Assembly (NCBI RefSeq): GCF_025630775.1
Contig: NZ_JAOSZE010000003.1
Span: 248,001 to 312,000, forward strand
Direction of reading: 5' to 3'
DNA: 64,000 nt
Source: Actinoplanes sp. KI2
GTDB lineage: Bacteria; Actinomycetota; Actinomycetes; Mycobacteriales; Micromonosporaceae
A program made the translations under genes and the position numbers. The notes beneath the pieces were generated by a model, which had not been told where the DNA came from, searched no databases, and worked only from the letters and a program-made list of their open reading frames with translations. This document shows, piece by piece, positions 63,356-64,000 of this stretch; the stretch's first letter is position 1; each line of letters starts with the position of its first letter.

Positions 63356-64000
63356 GCCGGCGCCGGGGCGTCTGGATAGCCGGGGTGGCCGTCCTGGTCG
63401 CCGCCGCGGCCGGCACCGGCTCGACGTACGCCGTCCTGACGGCGAGGGAGCACAACGCCGAACGCCCGGCCGTCGTCGACCCGGCCCCGGGCGTGGCCAC
63501 GGTGACCCGGATGACGCTGAGCACCGTCGCCACCGTGGCGGGACAGCTCGGCCACGGCACGCCGGAGCCGATCGTCGCCAAGGCGGCCGGCACCCTCACC
63601 TGGCTGCCGCCGGTCGGCACCGTGCTCAGGCGCGGTGACCCGGTGTTGCGCGCGGACGAGCGTCCGGTCGTCGTGTTCTACGGCGACCTGCCGATGTATC
63701 GGCCGCTCGCCCTGAACAGCAAGGGTGACGACGTCGAGCAGTTCGAGCGCAATCTGGCCGACCTGGGATACGGCGGTTTCACGGTCGACCAGGAGTACAG
63801 CGACAGGACCGTCGCGGCGGTCAAACGGTGGCAGCGGGACCTGCAACTCCCGCAGACCGGCTCGGTGGACGTCCAGGCGGTGATCTACGTGGCGGGACCG
63901 GTGCGGGTCGCCAAGCAGAGTGTCCGCGTCGGCGCGGCCGCCGCGGGCGAGGTGCTCGACTGCACCCCGGACACGAAGGTGGTCATCGCCCAGGTGCCGG
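63352..64000 (+). CDS. Peptidoglycan-binding/efflux membrane-fusion protein (partial, runs off the window)
   Basis: Starts ATG 63352 overlapping the lipoprotein stop and has no stop by 64000, so at least 216 residues. One N-terminal membrane segment (GVWIAGVAVLVAAAAG), then a HlyD-like lipoyl half (KAAGTLTWLPPVGTVLRRGDPV), and a peptidoglycan-binding type 1 domain (GDDVEQFERNLADLGYGGFTVDQEYSDRTVAAVKRWQRDLQLPQTGSVD) before a second barrel strand. This combination is an actinobacterial MacA-like adaptor that normally precedes an ABC transporter, probably just outside the window. Confidence 0.88.
   Translation, partial: MSRRRGVWIAGVAVLVAAAAGTGSTYAVLTAREHNAERPAVVDPAPGVATVTRMTLSTVATVAGQLGHGTPEPIVAKAAGTLTWLPPVGTVLRRGDPVLRADERPVVVFYGDLPMYRPLALNSKGDDVEQFERNLADLGYGGFTVDQEYSDRTVAAVKRWQRDLQLPQTGSVDVQAVIYVAGPVRVAKQSVRVGAAAAGEVLDCTPDTKVVIAQVP

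Overview
This is one high-GC window (roughly 70% G+C, strong third-position GC, many GTG and some TTG starts, many apparently leaderless genes). Gene content points to a filamentous actinobacterium of the Micromonosporaceae, most like Actinoplanes: two mycothiol-dependent maleylpyruvate-isomerase-type enzymes, a GlbO-type haemoglobin, ATP-dependent DNA ligase of the LigB type, a class F sortase, an actinobacterial LexA box, and a complete-looking aerobic cobalamin gene set spread over three loci. The assignment to Actinoplanes is inference; no rRNA is present.

Layout. 1-2.7 kb: tail of a secreted protein, a DUF3224 gene, and a divergent MFS exporter/sugar acetyltransferase pair sharing a perfect 21-bp inverted repeat. 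2.7-6.2 kb: an accessory stretch with four short paralogous secreted proteins, each with its own conserved leader hairpin and its own terminator, then a decayed tyrosine-recombinase gene beside tRNA-Arg(TCT). 6.2-17.7 kb: hydrolase, SSB paralogue, cobD-cobQ with a P-loop kinase and an M48 protease in one overlapping run, M20 peptidase, FAD monooxygenase, then a LexA-boxed small gene next to ligB. 17.7-22.7 kb: minisatellite arrays, SURF1, cobB, a mycothiol-type enzyme. 22.7-30.3 kb: bifunctional penicillin-binding protein, divergent cobC-cobT-cobA/cysG, otsA. 30.5-49.6 kb: ettA-thioesterase, YbjN, a beta-propeller, glbO, MFS, MscS, HNH nuclease, sortase, DUF5130, Uma2, pepN, DUF1015, rpiB and others; two copies of a large composite hairpin repeat lie here. 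49.6-57.3 kb: an Eis-type acetyltransferase, then an operon that looks like triuret/biuret (ureide) breakdown: GntR regulator, allophanate hydrolase, two cysteine hydrolases, NCS2 permease and AtzH-like protein. 57.3-64 kb: ArsR/SRPBCC pair with palindromic operator, an orphan 65-residue LuxR-type DNA-binding protein, an I36-type secreted protein, a lipoprotein, and a two-component system divergent from a lipoprotein/efflux-adaptor operon that runs off the end.

How the genes work together. CobA/CysG-type methyltransferase-dehydrogenase, CobB, CobQ, CobC, CobD and CobT cover early methylation, amidation, aminopropanol-arm and lower-ligand steps of cobalamin synthesis. The ureide operon would import a nitrogen-rich ureide and release ammonia stepwise to allophanate and then CO2. 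The strongest candidates for undescribed biology are the four-cassette secreted protein family with covarying leader hairpins, the composite hairpin repeat with compensatory base changes, and the glutaminase-degenerate CobB.
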